The notes: generated by a model not told the origin, from the letters alone. 64,000 bases of DNA from Setophaga petechia (GCA_024362935.1 JANCRA010000003.1:2532001-2596000); one strand, 5' to 3'. Counted from the stretch's first letter, positions 29,621 to 48,002 are shown. Program-made: numbers and translations.

Positions 29621-30505
29621 GTGATGTTCTGCTGAAACTCCTTTCATCAATAGATCATCCATTTAAGTTTATAAAAGTTTAATTACCTTGCCATTTTTAC
29701 TGCATCTCCCTGCTTTAGTATGTTAAATGGAGAAGATTTGGAAAATGTTTCCTGTGTGTTTTTCCTTGTACCTTCTAGCAACCAAACTGACATTCTTTTG
29801 ATCCACCTTCTTTATAAAATTGTTTAATCCTCTTATTTTCTTCTCTCTCTAAGCCCTCTTCTGTTTTTTTATTCTTTCACTGTGATTTTCAAATACAGAT
29901 TACCTAATAGTTTGCACATTAAAAAAATCCTTGCCAAGAAATAGATCTGTAACAAAAACTTGTCATTTTGTACTAGTAATCTTTCTTTTCACCTCAAGTC
30001 ACATGACTGCAACCCAGGTTATAGGAAAAATTCCTTATTTTCTAAAAATGTGACATTTTCATAGTTAATGCTTAAATGCTTAAACTTATAGGCTTCCCTA
30101 TTAATATTCACATATTTGTAATTTCTGATTTTTCTTCTACACCACTGATAAGCACAGTGTGCTTTGCAAAGAAGATGCAGCTGATGAGGGGGATGATCAG
30201 GAGCTGTATTGTGGGATTGTATTTTTGTTCACTCTACTTACATCATTGAGTTATAGGATGTGTGGGAGCTGAGAGGGGCTCACTTTAGACTGATAGTGGA
30301 AGAAAAACCCCTTCCCTAACATTTAAGGAGTCAGAACTGACTCCAGCCAGCAGCAAGTTAAAAATCTTAACTTTACACTGGCAATGAGGGGGTAGAATAA
30401 TCATCCATAATCACCTTAAAATTCTTCTTTGAAAGGCAGAATTTGGCTGCTTTCCCCTTGGCTGGCCTGGCTGGGGTCCTTGGGGGGCTGTGGGGTTGCT
30501 GGGAG

Positions 30506-30526
30506 CTGATTTCTGATTTCTGATTT
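30506..30526 (+). promoter_or_regulatory. MNAT1: Tandem branch-point-like heptamers before exon 5
   Basis: Three exact tandem copies of CTGATTT end 9 nt before the exon 5 acceptor. Each contains CTGAT, which fits the loose vertebrate branch-point consensus yUnAy. The three candidate branch adenines are at 30509, 30516 and 30523, that is 27, 20 and 13 nt before the exon. The role in splicing is inferred. Confidence 0.5.
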
Positions 30527-30535
30527 CCCTGTCAG

Positions 30536-30676
30536 ACGCGGGAGCAGGAGGAGCTGGAGGAGGCTCTGGAGGTGGAGCGGCAGGAGAGCGAGCAGAGGCG
30601 CCTGCTCATGCAGAAGGAGGAGCAGCTCCAGCAGATGATGAAAAGGAAGAATAAACAGGCACTCCTGGATGATCTG
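30536..30676 (+). CDS. MNAT1: MNAT1 exon 5: central coiled coil of MAT1
   Basis: This 141-nt exon is phase 0 at both ends, with acceptor CCCTGTCAG and donor GTGAGT. It encodes residues 141-187, including [20 protein letters not shown] and [20 protein letters not shown]. The dense Glu/Gln/Arg/Lys content with regular Leu spacing marks a long coiled helix, the part of MAT1 that spans the TFIIH core in known structures. Third positions are strongly GC-rich, and the exon is far richer in G+C than its introns. Because its length is a multiple of three and it is phase 0-0, skipping it would keep the frame. Confidence 0.97.
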
Positions 30677-36089
<5,413 letters not shown>

Positions 36090-39000
36090 TAAATGCATTT
36101 CAGAAAATCAGGGAGTTCCTCATATGAAATTCAGAGGTCACTTAAACCTGAGTTGCATGTTACATGGAATAGACTGTTTGCTTCCAATTAAATAAGGAAT
36201 TAGGAATTAACTGAAGAATTTCATCATTGTGTTAGTTGGGATATTGGGATAACCCACCCAACAGGGTCATCACAAATATATGGAGCATTTTCATTGTGTA
36301 GTTGTCCAAAAACAAACTATACCTCTCTCCCTGTGAAGTTGTGCTGTCTTTGAATTATTTTTCTTGTTTGTGTACCAATTCTGGAAGTCAAAATTTTTGA
36401 AGTTCAAGAATCATCTGCACTTTCTTCAGATTTATTTTGAGCACTGGAGTAATCAGTGAGTATGAGACTGACAGTCTAGAAAGTGATGCCAAGGTTAAGG
36501 ACTCTATTTCCATTGTTATTTGGCTCTTGGAAGCAGCAAATATTTTTGCAAATGTGTTACCATTGGGGTGACAGCTGAAGATCTCTCAGCACTCCTGTTC
36601 TGTGTCATGGCTCAAGCACACACCAGCCTCAGTACATAAATGTAAAACTGGAGGTGGGGGCACCAGTGACTGATCTTTTCTGTGTCTTGCTAGTTTTCTG
36701 CTTTGTATTGTTTTAAATCTCTTTTTATACTTTTTTAAAATCCATTTTTTTTAGACTTTGTATTTTAGAATAGATAATGGTAAACTGAATGTCTTGAAAA
36801 TAGCCAACACTCTCTACTCTACTCAACAAACCAAGAAGTCAGCAAAGCAAAAATCTGTGCATCAAGCTAGTTTCCTATCAGTAATCAATTTATTTTTGCC
36901 ATGAACATTTGTGCTGTGTTCATTATCTGTTAAAGTGTTCACAGTGTGGAAGCATTTGCAGCTTATTTTTCCAAAAGCAATGTCAGTTTTTGCAAGGCTG
37001 TGTGGATTGTTTTCTTGTTTTCCTGTGGTGTAAATTGATATTCTTCCTATTTCTTTTAAAATCTAACAGTCTGGGGGACATTGATATGCTTTGTGAGAGA
37101 TTTTCTGTCTGTGTAGAAAAGCCAGTGGACAGAAAATGCCTCTTGTTCTGTTTAAAAAATATTCCTTCTGAATGGCTGTACTTTTTCTTGCTGTTAAAAA
37201 ATATTATCAGAATTTCTTAAAGCTGTGCCTTTTCTGTGGGCAAAGGAAGATGATCAGCTGATGTATGTCATGAGGACAGTGGAAGTATTTTCTAATTTCT
37301 TTAAAAGTTAATATTAAATGCAGTATGTGGTAGTGGACATTTGAGATCTGCAGCCTTAAGTAAATTTCATCCAGGAATGGTGAAAGACTTGGATGAAGAG
37401 ATTTCCAGCAGCAGGACATTTAAATTCTAATGTTTGGAATAATAAGGGATATACCAGATAAGTAATTGCTAATTCATCAGTGTTCAGAAAATGTGAATAG
37501 ATAAATAACTTAATTTGTTCAATCTCAGGAAACAAAAATTTCCTTACCCTGATTGATCTTAGTCCTAAATTGAAAAAGAACAATTTTATTGTACTTATTT
37601 CTATTAATGTTGTTTTAATAGTAAGGTTAAGGATAGAAGCATTTGAAGTTGGTGACTGCTATTTATGAAAAAGGGATTGCATCAAAAATCTTACACAACA
37701 AAATTACAGATTTTGCTTAGAAGGATGAATGTTTTCCTTATTTTCTTTACAGGTGCTTGATTTATTTATTACATGACTTTTAAAAAAATAGAAATTCTAT
37801 TACACAATAATAACAATCTTGATACTCTGAACAATAAATGAATGAAGTGTCTAACTTTGTAATTTTTGAAGAAGTTGGTTCCACAGCCTGGGGATGTTTC
37901 TGTGGGTGTTCTGCTTGGAAGCAGATGTTGAATTTCTGTGGATATGTGCAAATTGGCATTTACAGGGTTGCTTTGACAAACTGGCCCCATTTGAATGGAA
38001 TGTGTTTTACTAAGGCTAAATGCAAAATGAGAAATAGAAGAGTAAATAAATCCCCAGCCTGGTCAGGCTCTGGGAGGAGGATTTGAAAGTTTAACCAAGC
38101 AAGTAAACCAGTTTGACCCTCAGCCACAGTGTGTATGGGGGCCTTGGGTATGTGAATATTCCAGCAATAAATAGGAAAGGATTTCTCCTTCTGAATGCAA
38201 TATTGGGAAGAGTTGTGGACTGCAGAGTTCTGCTGGCTGCATTTTGCAAAAATCAGAACATGAAGAGGAGCCACAAAAGTCCATTCAAAGGTAGAAAGAT
38301 CTTCTCAGTGTGCTGCATTCTGCCTCTGGTTGAGGAGATGGTTCAGGTATGACTCAATTTTCAATTTTCACCAGGTACCTCCTTAGCACAGAACATGCCA
38401 GCTCTGAGCAGTGCAGCATTAAATGTAGCAAGAACCAGTAACCTTGGTTAAACAAACACCATCTAAATAGGAACTGAAGGAAGGAATAAGACCTAAAGTT
38501 CACACAATGTTCTGCTGGTTAATTGGCCTCACTCTTAAAATTGGCTCTGGAATGCAACGAAATCTCAAATTCTTGATGTTTTCAGATTAGGATTGGGGTA
38601 CATCTCGGAAAGTTACTACTGTAGTTACCAAATGCAAGTTTGCTGGCCTTGGAGCAGGGTTAGTTTTGTGAGAAGCAGTTCTGCTCATTGCACATGATCC
38701 ATGAGGGTGGGTTCTGGTGACAGTGTCAGGTGAATTCCCACCTTGGGACATGCTTGTTGGCCAGGCTGAGTGTTTTCCTAAGAACCTGAGATGCTCAGTG
38801 CCCTCCTTTTGCGTAGGTGCCCACGTGAAGTGGGTGGAGATTTTCTTGTGCTCTTTGTGGCTGCTTTGGCTTTGTTCCCCTCCAAACCCTGGGGTTCACA
38901 CCACTCCTGTTGGTGGGGGAACTGGAAGGGAGTACTGAGAATTTCTTAAAAAATACAATTCTAATTAATGCTCTGGCACAAGAGTTCTGCAAATTCAGGA

Positions 39001-40388
39001 CATTTGTGTGAAAAGTCTGGACTGTGCCCACTGTCAGAGGCTTAGCAGTGCACATTTAATGAATCACTATGTATGCCCTTCCCCTGGGCTTGTATTTTTT
39101 CCTAATAGTTTGGCCACTGACCTTTTCTGATGGGTGTTTTCCTCTGATTTTGTTTCAAAAGAAGGGCAGCCAGATAGAGCTAGCTGAGCTGCTGGCTGAT
39201 CCAGAGCTGGTGTTTACACAAAGGCTATGAAAATACACCACTTGTGGCAATGCACTGGGGGTTTTTCAGCTTGAACAGGAGTGTTTTTCCTTGGTCAGAG
39301 ATGTTCTTCTGCCTGACTGCTAATCAGACATGTTTCTTGGTGTCTGAGTTAGGAGCATGTCCATTCTAGTCTCCTGGGCAGTGCTCAAGGAAGTTGGCTC
39401 ATTTAAGGTGTCATTTTAGTGCTGTGAGTTCCTCTGCTTGCAGGGGGAGGAGGGAATGTCCTGTAACCTAAGCAAGAGCATCCCCTATAGCATGAGACAG
39501 ACAAATAGCTCATGGGCACAGGGTCTCCTTCACTTTTCCTTTTGTGAAATTCCTTTTTTTTTCTTCTTCTTTCAAGTGGAAGTAGTTTTTCCTCTGTAGG
39601 CTGCTCTTTAACTTTTTCAGTAAATTCTATCCTCTGTGCACAAAGCTTACATTCCAAACCAATCTGTTTGATTTACCTCTTTGAGTAGGGGGAGACAGTG
39701 TTGCCAGGCTTTTTTCCTTGTCATGGTCATCATATTAAGAGATATACTTTCAGCAGTTCTAAATATTTTAAAACAATGTTACTAAAGCCAATATCAAATC
39801 AGGGTAAAGCTACAAAAGAAACTGTAGCAATCTTAATTGCTGCAATAGTGCTAAAAATGAGATTTCCTGTCAGTTGTGGTACTTCAGACTTTAGCAGCTG
39901 TCAAAAAGAGCACAGTTTGTCTGAAATGAATGTTTCCAGCATTTCTAGGGCTTCTCAGGAGGTGCAAAACAAGGTCTGGCAAGAGAACCATTCTTCTGTT
40001 TCTTGGTGAATGTAATGACCACTTTTGATCAGGTAGCTTTAATGTGGAGCTCATTTTAAGGTGTAAGAGAGATGCTCATATGTATTGCAGACAAATGACA
40101 GTTTGCAAATGCAACAGGAATTAATTCTGTTTCATGAATTTAGTCTCTAGTGTTTACAGTACTCTAGAAGGCTTTTCTGGGTCTGTGCTTTACCTCAGCA
40201 TTGTGGTTAAAAATGCATAGAAGTGTGGATATATTTAACTCCTCCTCAGCTTGTTGAACGGGGAGCACAGAACCTTTGAGTCCATGGCCCAGCTGTTTCC
40301 ATGTTTGTAGAAAATCTGAGTGCCTTAGACAGGCTCAGCTCCTGCCATCTCCAGCACATTTCAGGCTGTGTGTCTGTCCCTTTTCTGT

Positions 40389-40455
40389 TCCTTCCAGTTC
40401 TCTAATGTTTCTTTTCTTCTTTTTTAAGAAAAGAAACATTACAAAACTGGAAGGA
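40389..40455. repeat. Hairpin with 30-bp arms and 7-nt loop
   Basis: The left arm 40389-40418 (TCCTTCCAGTTCTCTAATGT then TTCTTTTCTT) pairs with the right arm 40426-40454/40455 at 28 of 30 positions. The loop is CTTTTTT. The mismatches fall close together near the middle of the stem. The overall length resembles a small hairpin RNA precursor, but local fold-back duplication is an equally good origin. No flanking promoter elements are evident, so any transcript would derive from the MNAT1 intron. Confidence 0.9.
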
Positions 40456-43400
40456 CTGTCCTGGACTTCCCCCAGCTTCCCAGGACACTTAGCCTCTAGT
40501 GATGGTATTCTTGGAGTAATCTCATGCAGTTAAAAACTCAAATTACCTCTAACTGGATTGCCCAAAGAAATGCTGGAAAACAACATAGGTGTCTCTTGGT
40601 TTGTTCCTGCTTGGGAAAGTTTGCATTTTATACCCAAATACCTCAGAATTAACGTAATTCATCATTGACCTTCCAATTCTTACCATCATTTTTATTTTAT
40701 TACTTAATAGCAGTGGGAATATTTATTAATAGAACTATTAGTGCAGAGTGCTCTACGTGCTTTAGCATTACCAGGATGGTCCCTAGCCCAGTGAGTTTGC
40801 AGTTGAAATAGATGTGTCAGGGAGGGAGGGGAGGGGAAGCAGATGCCCGAGGGGATGTTCTCACCCAGGATTAGCCAGCAGAGCCCTGGAGGAAGGAGGA
40901 ATAGGATCCAGCCCTGCTGAATTCCTGAGCCGTGGCTCTTCCGCTGAGCCGGGCTGCATCTCCTGTCAACAGCACCCCTGAATGGCAGTGAATTAAGAGT
41001 GAAATATCTGCTCCAGCTACTGCCTCCCTGTCCAAATCACAGCAGCACTGTTAAATATAACTTTGTGGCTCTGAATATTGCCCAGACTTATTCCAGTTCT
41101 TGCAGTTTCAGGTTGTCAGTAGCTGGATGCTGGGGAGAGCAGCCCGGAGCAGCCAGAGGTTGCAGGAGGGAGCAGTTGTGGAACCAATATTTCAGAGGAA
41201 TGGATTTGTGTCAGACACAGGATGTCTAGGACACCTCAGGAATGTGTGTTACCACTAAGCTGCACATAACAAGTGTTAGGGAAGAGATTTTGTGCAGCCT
41301 TACACTTGCAGTATTATTCTGATGGGAAATAAAGTTCTTATTTTACGTTATGTGGAGCTATTTCTTTTAAAACATTGACCTCATCAGCTCAGGTCAAATT
41401 AACTGTTCTTTATTATTGCCTTTTCCTGCAATATTGCTTCCTGTGCAAACAACTGCTCCTGTTTTTCAGTCTGTTTCTTTTATTGCTCGTGGAGCAATTA
41501 TCCAAAATCCTGTTCCAAACTCAAAAAAGTCTGTCAAAATACCCTTTTTAATCAATTGTGCTCCTTCAAAGTTGCTTAGACATATGCCAGGTACTCTGAG
41601 GTAAGTGAGGTGCATGTCACACTCTGGTTTAGGCTGCAGCTATTCTGCAGCTCCTGAGGGGGCCTTGCTTTGCCAATTCTTACTGCTCTGGTTTGCTTGG
41701 TTGGTTTGTTGGTTTTGGTGCACTGTGTTTTCATGTGCGGGGTTTTTTTGGGTGCTTTTAGTTTCTGCCTGAAGTTAAAAAATAAAGCAATCAAGGCTTC
41801 CTTCACTGTTAGCTCAGCTGGTGTATCTTCAGACTGAAACTGTTCAGATGGAATTGATTTCTTTGAGATGAATGCCAGTTTGAGTTTAATTGGTATTTTG
41901 TTTTTAATCTTCGTTTGGCTCATACCACGCACATTTCTCTTTTACAGCTGGGTGGAATATTTTCCTCTTTGCAACTCTTAGTAGTTTAAAATCACAGCAA
42001 AATTACAGCACTTATTTTCAAGAGTAACTAGTGTGTTTGGGCATATAGATCCATTTGGAATAGGCATATTTGTTTAGGGAACATGCATATAAAGGTAAAA
42101 TTTCCAGTGGCACTGAGCCTTCTGTGTCTCTGTGCCTGTGTGTGGTGGCTGTGTCCCAGCTCAGACACTCTGGGCTTGGTGTCAGTGCAGGAAGCAGAAT
42201 CCCTGTGCAGAGGAAACCCAAATGCCCAGTCAGGAGAGTCCCAGCACTTTGCAGAGGGTCTCTGGTGGAGGCTTTCAGGGGAGCAGCATTCCTGCCAAGC
42301 AGAGGTTCGCAGGGGGCAGGCAGCCTTGGGACAAGTGGGGCTGTGCAGTTGCTAAGCACCATTTCCTGATTCCTGCTCAGAGGGTACATTGCATATTGCT
42401 TTAGCATTGAATTTTTGTCATCAGTAACAGTGTCTTGTTTTTAACAATGAGCATTGATTTGCTAAGGAGGATACTATTTCTGAAAAGAAGAGAGGAAAAA
42501 GAAATCATGGCTGCTGGATCTCTACCATTTCTGACAATATGTGGGTATAGAATTCAAATATATAAACTGAGGGACACCAAATATGCTGGAAGATCTAACT
42601 CAGGTTAGGACTAACATGCTGGATTTAAAAAGTAATCCACAGTCCTGTGACCCACCTACTGCTCCCTTAAATCTCCTAAGTTTATAAACACAGTATGACT
42701 GCAACTTCCGAGTAGCTTGATGGAAAATGATCAGTAGTAGTAAATACATTTGTCATACTAAATCTCTAACCCTCTGTTTAAATAAAGATGTTTTGTTAAG
42801 AGTCAAGCACATACATGCTGAACTGTGCTTTGAGTTTCTGAACTCTGGTTTTGAAGTGCATGCCAAATAAACTTTATTTAAGTGATCTATCATCAGAATG
42901 CTTCCTGTGCACTCCAGCCCATGGACTGAAGTCTGAAACATTAATTGGGTTCTGGCCTTGCAAAGTAATTACTGTTATATCAAAGTGCATAAACATTCAG
43001 CACATGATGTTGACTTAATGAATTTTGTTCTTTGTGTTGGTAAGAAAATGTTTCTGGATGAAAAAAGGCAAAGTAAATGACAGTATTTGTTATTTCTCCT
43101 CCCTTCATTTCCACAGCAATGGCCTTGGAAAAGGAGACTGTCTTTTGAAAATGCAGTGCTGTGTCTGCCCATAGCTCTCTGCAGGATTTTAGTTTGGAAT
43201 GCCTTAGGAAATATGCTGTAGTTGAAATTAAGCTGTTTGGTGGACAGACATAATCAGAACTGCTTGACTTGATTCTTTTTTATTGTTGTGCTCTCTGATA
43301 CTGCTCTGTTAAAATAATATTTGTTCATTTGCTTTAAGGCTCCTTTACATAGCTAAAGCAGCACATGTTTATGTACACATATTAATATAAATACAAATTA

Positions 43401-43574
43401 GACCCCTAAGTTTGCACAGCTGTAATGACTGGAATTTAGTAAATGAAATAATGCCAACAGTGTTAATTGAACAGGAGTGAATGGCATGACCAATGTGCTT
43501 GTTAGTTAAAGTGTCTGTGGCCAGCAGGGGAGCAGATCTGTTCTTTAGCTGTCACTTTTTGGAAGCTGTTCTTA

Positions 43575-43670
43575 GGGTTTTTTAAAATTATCTTTTTTAA
43601 TTTTTTGGGGTTTTTTTTTTGTTGTGTTTTTTTTTGTTTGGGTTTTAATTTTGTTTTGTTTGTGACTTTT
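43575..43670. repeat. G/T-rich low-complexity tract
   Basis: About 95 bases are almost entirely T and G on the + strand, with runs of 9-11 T separated by GGGG, GTTGTG and GGG. On the minus strand it is A/C-rich and could be the expanded tail of an old retroposed sequence, though no body is recognised beside it. Confidence 0.8.
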
Positions 43671-44729
43671 AGTGTCCTGTTTGATTTTTGGAGTTGCCCA
43701 AGAGCTTACTTGCATGCCTGACTCTTCCCCATCCTTTTTCAGAGGACATTTCTGTGACATGCAGCACGTTCTGGTGCCATTCAAAGGCTCCCAGGGAGAA
43801 GGGAGGCTGCTGCCAGAGTTCAGCCAGGTTGTCATTTGCTTCCTTGCCTGTGTGGGAGCAGCACTGGGACAGAGCAGCAGGGATGGGCTGCAGGCTCTCA
43901 TGAAGGATGCCCAAATTCCATCCCAAGCAGCAGCCAGACCTGCCGCCAGCTAAGATAGCACAAAGACACGTTGTAGAGTAATCTAAAGAAAATGCCATTT
44001 AAATCAGCCTGAGAGCCTCCTGTTTCTGAGTCTTACAGCTCTGAATGTACCTTTGCTTGAGTAGGTGTTACTGTGAGCAATAAGGAGGGATCTGACTGAA
44101 AGAAAGAAGGTGGCTGAGAGGAGAGTCCAAAAAAACAGCTGGCAGGAAAATAAAGAATAATAAAAAATTTCTCAATCATTGTTTGTTTTGGAAAGATCGT
44201 GCTTTAAGCACATGGAAATACTTTACACATTTGAGAAGTGCTGACTTCCTACATGCCTTGTGAAGGAACAGCAAATCATTCATATAATGTAAACACATTT
44301 ATAGATTGTTCCAATATAACTTTTTTCAGTGCTGCTGTTCTTTTTAACAAGATACAATTCAGTGCATACATGCTCTTTTGATGCTATTCTTTGGCCAAGA
44401 GTTGCAAACATCATAAACATTAAATATTAGAGTTTGTGCTGAATGAACGTTGCAAAGTTATTGAACCACACTTTTAATGCCAAAAGTTGTTAAACAGTGC
44501 TGTTTGATGCACTGTTTGAAAGTAAACCCATGAGAAAGTACTGCTGGAGTGAAACAGAAAGAAATAGCTTGTCCAAAATTATAAGTATAAGCATTATGCC
44601 TTACAGAGATGATAAAAAATGGGAGTGGACCAAGTCCCTCTGTGAGGATGGAATTTTAAATCGGGGAAGAAAAAAATAATAAAAAGAGAGGCTGTGGTGG
44701 CAGAATTGCAGCAGGTACTTGTGAAATTG

Positions 44730-44880
44730 TATAATCACAGTGCTGGCTGGGGGTCTTGAGGGTCATGGGGTCCTTCCCCTTGCCATGGGGCAGGGCCAGG
44801 GGTACTTCATGGCAGGGCCTGTCCCAACCTGTTCTGACAGACCTCCTGAGAGGGGGCTCTGCAATCCTGGCCTGGGGTGA
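44730..44880 (-). mobile_element. Possible very old CR1-like fragment
   Basis: The + strand segment AATCACAGTGCTGGCTGGGG ... GGGTCCTTCCCCTTGCCATG GGGCAGGG resembles the reverse-complement CR1 3' end in order (AATCA-, TTGG-, CCCCTTGCCATGGGCAGGG). Identity is low and broken, so this is a tentative call. Confidence 0.3.
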
Positions 44881-45463
44881 CACTGCCCTTGCTTTTACAT
44901 GTTAGGGGAAATACAGTAACTGTGTTTCCTTGACCTGATACAAGCTCATTTTCTACCTAGATACATGGCAAAAGTTCTCTACCTCTTTGTAGAAACTTTC
45001 TATGTCCTTGAGGATGACTATGTAAAGAGGACTTTACAGAACTAAATATTTTAGAATTTAAGAGTTAAAAAAATAGCTCAGGCACCTTAATTGTCATTTA
45101 ACAGTAAAAACCATTGATTTCTTCTGCAGATGCTTGTAGACTGTCTCTACTCTTACAGACTGGATGTGAAATGACATTCAGCTGAGCACTTTTAAAGAGG
45201 GAAATTCTTTTAAAGAGAACAGCAAGAACATTTAAAGAACTACAGTGAGATCAGTGAAGTGTTTGAAGCCATTTAGGGAAGCTGTAGTACATTTGTATAT
45301 GTGCACAGAAGTATGTGTGACCTTCCTGCCATGATCTTTTTTTCTTTAGCAGTTGTCTGCATCTGTGAGAACATCACATGTTTGCTTCTAATTCTTTCTT
45401 CTGTTGCCTCTGATCAAAGCAGTTCTGTGTCATTCCTTCATCTTCTCTGCTGTGTACCTGGAG

Positions 45464-45687
45464 GAGCCCTGGTGACCTGGAGTGCAGAGCAGGGCTGGTG
45501 GCTTTGCAGAGCCCTGGTGACCTGGAGTGCAGAGCAGGGCTGGTGGCTTTGCAGAGCCCTGGTGACCTGGAGTGGAGAGCAGGGCTGGTGGCTTTGCAGA
45601 TCCCTGGTGACCTGGAGTGGAGAGCAGGGCTGGTGGCTTTGCAGAGCCCTGGTGACCTGAGTGCAGAGCAGGGCTGGTGGCTTTGCA
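45464..45687. repeat. 45-bp minisatellite, five copies
   Basis: The unit begins GAGCCCTGGTGACCTGGAGT and ends GGCTGGTGGCTTTGCA. It starts at 45464, 45509, 45554, 45599 and 45644, an exact 45-bp period. The last copy has a 1-bp deletion (CCTGAGTG for CCTGGAGTG) and is followed by diverged sequence. Copies differ at one or two positions (GTGCAGAG versus GTGGAGAG, and GAG versus GAT at the unit start). Because 45 is a multiple of three, open frames run through it on both strands; these are artefacts of the repeat. Confidence 0.97.
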
Positions 45688-48002
45688 GATTGCTCTGAGT
45701 CAGCACTGAGCTGAGCCATGTCTGTTTGTCCTGCTCTGACAGACTTGCCTGTTAAGGCACATGTGTGCAGCCTTACCTCCCAGCCTGGTTTCACTCCTGG
45801 TTATTACATTTCTCCATGAACTAGAATCCATTTGTCCCTGTGGAGTGTGTTGATCTCACAGCACAGGTAAAAGATCTCCCATATGGCTGTATTTTCTTCT
45901 TTCCCTGTTCTTCAGACAAATTTTGGGTAAGCACAGCTTAGAGCTTTTCTGAAATTCTTGCCAGGCTTGGTCATACAAGGAGAGCCAAGAGGAGGACAAG
46001 GGATGGCCATAGTGGGAGGCAGTTCCTGGAAGGAATATGGCAGGGAAATCAGTAACAGGTGCTGGCAGCAGCAGTGGTGCCCTCCTGGAGCACAGAATCA
46101 GAGCTGCTGGGGATTGGGGAGCACAGGGCAGCAGAGGAGACAAACTGGGGAGAGCATGGGGGCCATGGCACCATCACTGAGGGGGGAGATGTGGGGCAGA
46201 GTTGGCAGAAATGTGGCTGTGAGTGGGATGGGAGTTTCTAGGCAGAAGGGCTGAGTGGTTTCTGCACAAGGTTGGGAATTAGAGGGGAGCTCTGGGACAG
46301 AAGGATTTGGGGACCTGGGGGTTCTGGTACTCCTCCATCACCATCAGTTCCTGTGTGAGAGTCCTGCTCTCTGAGGTCAGCCAGGGTGGTGTGTGTGCAC
46401 TTGTGTGGCTTCCAGTGTGACACCCACACCAACATGTGCTAACCAGGGTTCTGCCTGTAGGCAGGGATGAATGGCCAGAACTTGTTTCCTGTAGCATCTT
46501 CAGTTTTGTCCAAGGCACACCAGCCTTACTGATCAATTAATTACTAATATATTGATTTCTTACAAAGAAAATATCAGTGTATTGGTTGAGGCTGTGCTGC
46601 ATTTTGTGCATGTGCCACCTTTTCTGCACCTTAGCTCCTACATAAGTGCACACAGCAAATAAATGAGTGTTTGCTGCAGGGTCTCAGAGAAGTCAAATTT
46701 TGAGCTTTCACATTTGTAAATCAGAAATTCATTAAAAAATGAAGATGAGTTTCAACAGAGCTCTTGGGGGCTCTAGTTTTCAATAGTGATCATTACCATC
46801 CAAGTGCATCTGTATTGTACAAGGGTACTTGAAGAAAGATATTTGGATCAAAGAAACAATGTTTTGTAAGGAGACCTCAAAAGTAGTTTTCCTTAAAAAT
46901 TTTTGTTCCGGTGCAGAGGGTGAGAGAAAGGAATATTGTTTGAGGCAGTGTTAGACATCAAAAGGTGCATGTCCCCATATATATGGGGTGATTGTCAGTG
47001 AGGGTGTCTCTGGAAAGGAATATTAACAACTTTAGCTAGTGAGGAGACAAATTATCTTCATGAAGAAGTGCCTTGGTCTTTGGAAGTCTGGCTTACCCTC
47101 ATTCCTCGTAATATTTTGGGTTTGTCAAGGTTTTTACTTTAAGGGCAAAAAACATGGATAATATTGAAGAAGAGGAATTACTAGTTTAGTTTGTTGTTTT
47201 GCTTTGCCTGGACACAGTTGCTACACAGGTAATTCTGTATTTGGGGGAAATGCAAGGCTCAAGTGTAGCTTGTGGCCCATTACAGTTGAGCAGAATGTGT
47301 GGCAAAGCACTAAAATCCTCTGCCTCCTGCAAAGTCAGTAATAGCATGGTAATAGGCTGTGTTTTATGCAGGCTTCTTTTTTAAAATATAAAGTACTAAA
47401 GAATATTGTGGCTACAGAGAAAGCTGCTTTGACTCACTGAGACAAATGTGTGCCGTGGTACGGGCAGGAAATGGAAGGACAGAGAGCACATGTGGAACCA
47501 TCTATCTAAATTAGCTGGATGGGGGCCAGGAGACTGGAACTTGCAACATTTGCCATGATTAGTAGAAAATGAAATGGTGGTTTTGTGTAAGAAGAATGAT
47601 TCTTGTATTATTCTGGGCAAGTGAGGTAGATCCTGCAGGACACAGATGGTACATTTAAAGCTGGTGCATGTGGAATTTTGGGGACTTTGAAAAGGTAAGT
47701 AGTTTGGAGGGAGGAACAAGTTAAAAGTGAGGGCTGTGCACAGGAGGAAAGCAGCACACATATATATTTAGGTCTGAGGGCCATTCTCCTGTTTCATCTC
47801 TTGAAAGAGAGGCATAAATAAATAGAGCATCCCTCCCTTCTCCAAGGCACAGAGATGACAGAAATGTGATCCTCTGCAAGTCAGTCAGAGGCAGTGCTCC
47901 AGCAGCCAGGAGCTGCTGGGCTGGGCTCTGGGGATGTGCTGACAGACCTAAAGGGGTGCATGTGGCACCTGATCCTCACCATCCTTGGGCACTCTGGGGC
48001 TG

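Larger units (their letters stand above)
26579..30535 (+). other. MNAT1: MNAT1 intron 4
   Basis: This is a complete 4.0-kb phase-0 intron. A GC-richer stretch lies at 27490-27770. A T-rich stretch from 27784 to about 28900, A-rich on the minus strand, holds coding-like but stop-interrupted minus-strand frames. A CR1 fragment lies at 29314-29620. The intron ends in three tandem CTGATTT units (30506-30526) and CCCTGTCAG. Confidence 0.9.

Noticed and set aside
43510..43540. GTGGCCAGCAGG resembling an internal CR1 word
   Set aside because: The match is only about 12 bases and flanking CR1 landmarks are absent.
45301..45794. Open frames of 110-119 codons on both strands
   Set aside because: They are kept open only by the 45-bp (15-codon) minisatellite, as shown by their perfectly periodic products.
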